64,000 nt of DNA, from assembly GCA_030248225.1 (NCBI GenBank), contig JASANE010001826.1:23994-87993 (forward strand). Direction: 5' to 3'. The stretch comes from Trileptium ribeirensis (taxonomy: Eukaryota > Nematoda > Enoplea > Enoplida > Thoracostomopsidae). Below the pieces are notes generated by a model, which was not told where the DNA came from, made no database searches, and saw only the letters and a list, made by a program, of their open reading frames with translations. Shown piece after piece: positions 60,289 to 64,000 of the stretch. Position numbers and translations under genes: made by a program. Position 1 is the first letter of the stretch. Each line of letters begins with the position of its first letter.

Positions 60289-63200
60289 CCGGTGGAGTCA
60301 ACCTGATTCATGTTACCGCGGAACCAATTGGAAAGACATTGATTGGTACCGGCAGTGACAGAAGTTTACTGCCATTGTCTTTTGCCCTGCCAAATTTATC
60401 GAACGATTGCAAAACTGTTCAACTAACGGCTGCAAATTCAACGCCGATCAGGACTAAAGGATATCGTGCGCTGCAATTCAGATTACCCGGTATACAACAA
60501 TGGTACAGATGGCGTTTCATTGTCGCGGATGTGACTCAACCGATCCTAGGTTATTACTTCCTCAGGCACCATCAGCTATTGGTCGATTGTTGGGACAATC
60601 AGCTGCAATTATTGACAGTTAATAACGGACAATTACGCTGCAATCAGATCAAGAATACGGTTCTGGATGCCATCTTATGCAAATTTGCTACTGTATTCGA
60701 AATCTCCGGAAAAGCCACGATGGTCTCACATCCCATCAAGCATCATATTGTCACCAAAGGTCCTCCATGTTTTGCGAGGCCACGTCGTCTATTTGGTGAC
60801 AAACTGTTGGCAACGAAAAAGGAATACTCAGAACTAGAGCGTCAGGGTGTCGTTACACGCGGCGAATCTCCATGGGCCACACCACTACACGTAGTCACAA
60901 AATCAAGTAGCGAGCTGAGACCCTGTGGCGACTACCGTGCGCTCAATCTCCTTACGCTGCCTGATCGATATCCTATGCCTAATGTCAGTGACATTACAAA
61001 CGAACTTGTTGGATGTCAAGTTTTCAGCAAATTGGACCTAGTCAAAGCGTTCCATCAAATCCCGGTGGCCGAGGACGATATTCCAAAGACAGCGATAACA
61101 ACACCGTTTGGCATGTTCCTGTATCAACGAATGCCATTTGGGTTGCGAAATGCTTCGCAGACTTTCCAAAGGCTAATGGATTACACGTTTGGTGATCTGC
61201 CCTACGTCAAAACGTACATAGACGACATCGTGGTGTCAAGCAGCACCGAAATAGAACATTATGATCACTTGCAAGAGGTTTTATCTCGCTTGAATCGGTA
61301 CGGACTGAAGCTCAAAATTGAAAAATGTGAATTTTTAAAAAATAGTGTGGAATTTGTCGGTGTTGAGGTCTCGAAGTGTGGCATACGACCACTTCCTCGA
61401 AATGTCGAGGCAATTAACAATTTTCCAAAGCCGCAAACCGTGCAAGAGATGCGACGATTTCTTGGTCTATGTGGATTCTACTATAGATTCATCGCCGGAT
61501 TCTCCGACATAGCTGCGCCTCTTACTGATACGATCAAAGCTGGTACGAAAAACGGTAACGTCTCTCGATCGAAAAATATTGGTATTGTTTGGTCCGACCA
61601 ATTGGAATCCGCGTTCAGCAGGCTGAAGAAAGAAATCAGTCAACGGCCAATCCTGGCATATCCGCAGCGAAATGCAGAGGTTGTTCTTACAACCGATGCA
61701 TCAAATAGAGCTGCTGGCGCGGTTCTACACCAGGTGGTTAAAGAAAATTTGCAACCCATTGCATTTTTCTCTCGAAAGTTCACCGAAAACGAGCGTAAGA
61801 AATCGACTTTTGATCGCGAATTGTTGGCAATCTACCTAAGCCTCAAACACTTCAATTGGTTGATCGGTCATCCACTCGTGCTATACACCGATCACAAACC
61901 GCTGATCAATTGCTTCAACATGAGCAATCCCAGTCACCAGCAATCGCGATGGCTTTCGTACATATCAGAGTTTAATATTACCATCCGGCATGTCAACGGA
62001 GCAGAGAACATTGTCGCCGATTGCCTATCACGCGTTACAATATCCACGATCCTTGCTGCTCCCACAATCGCTGAGATTGCAGATGGACAACAATCTGATC
62101 GAGCTCTTCAGACCTTCTTCTCCAACACGAACCTACAGATCAAAAAGGCTGTGATCAATGAGCAGGAAGTATGGTGCTACATGATGCAACGCCCTTTCGT
62201 ACCAACGTCATTACGACCACGAATTTTCACCTCATACCATTCTCTTTCGCACGCAGGCTATCGAACAACACTGGCTTTGATTAGAAACTCTTACGTATGG
62301 CCTGGCATGAGGAAGGATGTGAGGCGAATGGTGCACTGTTGCCCTCAATGCCAAGCAGCAAAGATCGGACGACACACCAAAGCTCCGGTAGGCCAAATCC
62401 CAACAAAAGAACGGTTACACACGGTTCATCTCGATATTGTTGGTCCTCTTCCACCATGTGATGGTAAACGATATCTGGTCACGATGATTGACAGGTACAC
62501 GCGGTGGCCAGAAGTTATGCCGGTGAGTAACATTGCAACAACCACAGTAGCGAACGCCGCAATCGAAGGTGGGATCAGCCGATATGGAGTCCCACAATTT
62601 ATTATCACCGACCGTGGTGCCCAGTTTGAATCCGCACTTTGGAGCGACATTATGACCAAATTGGGGATAAAACGCAACCGTACTACGGCGTATCATCCGC
62701 AGTCAAATGGTGCAATAGAACGTTTTCATCGTACGCTCAAAAATGCCTTACGCGCCCGGTGTACTGGTCACGATTGGGTTCACAATCTCCCTTTTGTTCT
62801 GCTCGGTATCCGGAGTGCAATAAACGATACTGGTTATTCGCCAACTCAACTTATGCTGGGGGCATTAGTTCATCTCCCTTGTTCCTTTGTTGACTACAAC
62901 AACGGTGATAGTCCAATAACGTATCTCGAATACACCGACAATCTTCAAAGTCAACTCAACTCTTATGTCCCTCGCCAGCGACAATCGCACCACAGCAAAA
63001 CGTACTTACCGGAAGTTTTGACAAGGTCGAAATATGTATGGGTACGTAATGAAACACCCAAGAACAGTATCGAACCTCGTTACAAAGGGCCATATGCGGT
63101 TGTCAGCATGGGCCCTAAGGTAGTCTCCATAGATAATCATGGAAACACGGAATCGGTGTCCATCGATCACGTCAAACTAGCGCATATAATGAAACAATTG

Positions 63201-63662
63201 GACGCCAGCGACTCGCAGATTGATTTACCGGTCAACGACAGCCTTCCGCAGCAGCAGCATGAAAGCAGCCTTCAGCCACATACTGATCACGGAGTTGTTT
63301 GGGCGAAATTTTCCGGTTATCCTTGGTGGCCTGCGCACAAAGTTGAGCCTAGGGGAACTCCTTTGGAACCGAAACGCCTTCGTTTCGACGATATCGCGAT
63401 TCGATTTTTCGGCACCGGCAGATATGCTGTGGTATCAAAAAGGAACATTCTAGAGTATACCAACCACGATAGGCGAAACACACGCCACAAAGGTGTTCTC
63501 AAGGCAATCGCAGAAGCTGACAACTACATCAAGCAATCTGTTCTTTCGCGCACCGCACAAGCTTCGCAAACGAAGATTTCCGATCCCCGAAGTACCCAAC
63601 TGCACAAACGTGTCCGGTTCCAAACTACGACGCGCTCCGCTCTTCCACGGCGGGGCCATTGA
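60264..63662 (+). CDS. pol: Pol polyprotein: protease, RT, RNase H, integrase, PWWP
   Basis: Open from 60264; residues are numbered with the codon at 60339 as 1. The protease active-site triplet reads G3-T-G instead of D-T/S-G, and the later ILG-x-x-F-L motif (69-75) lacks its Asp. RT (about 130-330) has D233 in 'FSKLDLVKAFHQIPV' and Y293-I-D-D296. RNase H (about 445-565) has D453, E494, D518, D561. Integrase has a zinc finger H634-x3-H638-x29-C668-x2-C671, catalytic D699, D758 and E794 (35 residues between the last two), and a GPY/F module (K916-G-P-Y919). A linker of about 35 residues leads to a PWWP domain (984-1065) and a basic tail. It ends at TGA 63660-63662, the first bases of the 3' LTR. 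RT, RNase H and integrase look intact; the protease does not. Confidence 0.95.
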   Translation, partial: HLSTGRAVAGGVNLIHVTAEPIGKTLIGTGSDRSLLPLSFALPNLSNDCKTVQLTAANSTPIRTKGYRALQFRLPGIQQWYRWRFIVADVTQPILGYYFLRHHQLLVDCWDNQLQLLTVNNGQLRCNQIKNTVLDAILCKFATVFEISGKATMVSHPIKHHIVTKGPPCFARPRRLFGDKLLATKKEYSELERQGVVTRGESPWATPLHVVTKSSSELRPCGDYRALNLLTLPDRYPMPNVSDITNELVGCQVFSKLDLVKAFHQIPVAEDDIPKTAITTPFGMFLYQRMPFGLRNASQTFQRLMDYTFGDLPYVKTYIDDIVVSSSTEIEHYDHLQEVLSRLNRYGLKLKIEKCEFLKNSVEFVGVEVSKCGIRPLPRNVEAINNFPKPQTVQEMRRFLGLCGFYYRFIAGFSDIAAPLTDTIKAGTKNGNVSRSKNIGIVWSDQLESAFSRLKKEISQRPILAYPQRNAEVVLTTDASNRAAGAVLHQVVKENLQPIAFFSRKFTENERKKSTFDRELLAIYLSLKHFNWLIGHPLVLYTDHKPLINCFNMSNPSHQQSRWLSYISEFNITIRHVNGAENIVADCLSRVTISTILAAPTIAEIADGQQSDRALQTFFSNTNLQIKKAVINEQEVWCYMMQRPFVPTSLRPRIFTSYHSLSHAGYRTTLALIRNSYVWPGMRKDVRRMVHCCPQCQAAKIGRHTKAPVGQIPTKERLHTVHLDIVGPLPPCDGKRYLVTMIDRYTRWPEVMPVSNIATTTVANAAIEGGISRYGVPQFIITDRGAQFESALWSDIMTKLGIKRNRTTAYHPQSNGAIERFHRTLKNALRARCTGHDWVHNLPFVLLGIRSAINDTGYSPTQLMLGALVHLPCSFVDYNNGDSPITYLEYTDNLQSQLNSYVPRQRQSHHSKTYLPEVLTRSKYVWVRNETPKNSIEPRYKGPYAVVSMGPKVVSIDNHGNTESVSIDHVKLAHIMKQLDASDSQIDLPVNDSLPQQQHESSLQPHTDHGVVWAKFSGYPWWPAHKVEPRGTPLEPKRLRFDDIAIRFFGTGRYAVVSKRNILEYTNHDRRNTRHKGVLKAIAEADNYIKQSVLSRTAQASQTKISDPRSTQLHKRVRFQTTTRSALPRRGH
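63288..63533 (+). other. PWWP domain encoded at the integrase C terminus
   Basis: Pol residues 984-1065: HGVVWAKFSGYPWWPAHKV, then 'IAIRFFGTGRYAVV', 'NILEY' and 'KGVLKAIAEADNYI'. This reproduces the order of a PWWP domain: V-W-A-K-x-x-G-Y-P-W-W-P-A, a beta strand R-F-F-G-T, and a C-terminal helix with A-x-x-E-A. By alignment with the LEDGF and BRPF1 domains, the methyl-lysine cage would be F991, W997 and F1024, all aromatic. PWWP domains bind nucleosomes methylated at H3K36. Here that would direct integration to transcribed gene bodies; this is inference. Confidence 0.9.
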
Positions 63663-64000
63663 ACTGTCTTGAAAGCTGAAAACACTGAAAAGCTGAAAGC
63701 TTGAACTTGAAAGCTGAAAACCAGTTTGCCAACAAAATGATTTGAAGAATTTACGAATATGAGAAACTGGTTCCTAGGATCCAGAACCAGTCGAGGAATA
63801 GCTCATTTGCATAACACTGAAACATTGTCATATAAGCAAGGCCGTTCTAGGGTGTCAAGTTCAGTTGTCTCAGTCGAGTGAAACTACAAGTTAATGCAAG
63901 TGGTTATTCCACTCCACCACTTGTTTCGTCTCATGTTTATTTTACTTATTTATTAAATATTCTTTTGCTTGCTTTGTTTGGCGACGCGATCGAGTTGGGT
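63660..64000 (+). repeat. 3' LTR, truncated by the window end
   Basis: The first 341 bases of the LTR; about 16 bases are missing. It begins TGAACTGTC, its TGA serving as the pol stop. It differs from the 5' LTR at four positions in U3. No clean polypurine tract precedes it: the bases before are ...cacggcggggccat, which also encode the last residues of Pol. Confidence 0.92.

Larger units (their letters stand above)
58153..64000 (+). mobile_element. Ty3/gypsy LTR retrotransposon, CsRn1-like, with PWWP-tagged integrase
   Basis: Order: 5' LTR, tRNA-Trp-type primer binding site, leader of about 470 bp, 2A-bearing frame, gag, pol (PR-RT-RNaseH-IN-GPY/F-PWWP), 3' LTR truncated by the window end. 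Gene order with integrase after RNase H places it in Ty3/gypsy (Metaviridae). The tRNA-Trp-like primer site and a Gag Cys box ending C-x3-C point to the CsRn1 clade. The two LTRs differ at 4 of 341 comparable bases, so insertion is fairly recent. No envelope frame. Several features (protease triad, Gag box, leader frames, stop after the slippery heptamer) suggest this copy cannot move on its own. Confidence 0.93.

Noticed and set aside
59385..60301. Minus-strand open frames opposite gag and pol
   Set aside because: They mirror the codon structure of the sense genes and have no independent features.

Overview
The window is AT-rich, intron-containing, repeat-laden DNA of an invertebrate animal. 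The signs are GT-AG introns, a eukaryotic tRNA-Ala gene, a DnaJ gene of DNAJB9/ERdj4 type split by kilobase introns, many small inverted-repeat elements, a hAT remnant and a nearly complete Ty3/gypsy retrotransposon. The species cannot be named from sequence alone.

Layout. 1-26 kb: mostly non-coding, with dispersed repeats and MITE-like elements (3.2, 11.1, 13.3, 20.5 kb), a less AT-rich stretch at 13.6-17.6 kb with hairpin-bearing units of about 175-190 bp, and only weak exon candidates. 26.46 kb: tRNA-Ala(TGC). 29.4-35.1 kb: exons of a DNAJB9-like ER co-chaperone; one intron holds a foldback element, the next a tandem array whose newest three 265-bp copies are almost identical. 36-46 kb: more tandem and dispersed repeats. 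47.0-55.8 kb: a four-exon model for a small secreted cysteine-rich protein whose phases all agree; its last intron carries about twelve 122-bp tandem units. 56.8-57.7 kb (minus strand): frameshifted hAT transposase 3' part.

58.15 kb to the end: a Ty3/gypsy element that resembles the CsRn1 clade (tRNA-Trp-like primer binding site, Cys-rich Gag end unlike CCHC). It has a 357-bp 5' LTR, a long leader, a reading frame ending in a canonical 2A ribosome-skipping motif just before gag, then gag and pol (protease, RT, RNase H, integrase, GPY/F). Its most notable part is a PWWP chromatin-reader domain fused to the C terminus of integrase, the position that chromoviruses use for a chromodomain. The pol stop codon is the first three bases of the 3' LTR, which runs off the window. 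RT, RNase H and integrase keep their catalytic residues. The protease motif, the Gag Cys/His box, the gag-pol junction and the leader frames look damaged, so this copy is probably recent but defective.

Functionally, the clearest logic is in the retroelement: 2A and frameshift-type overlaps would set Gag/Pol output, and the PWWP domain would tether integration complexes to methylated nucleosomes. The host genes seen (DnaJ, secreted protein, tRNA) show no obvious joint pathway.
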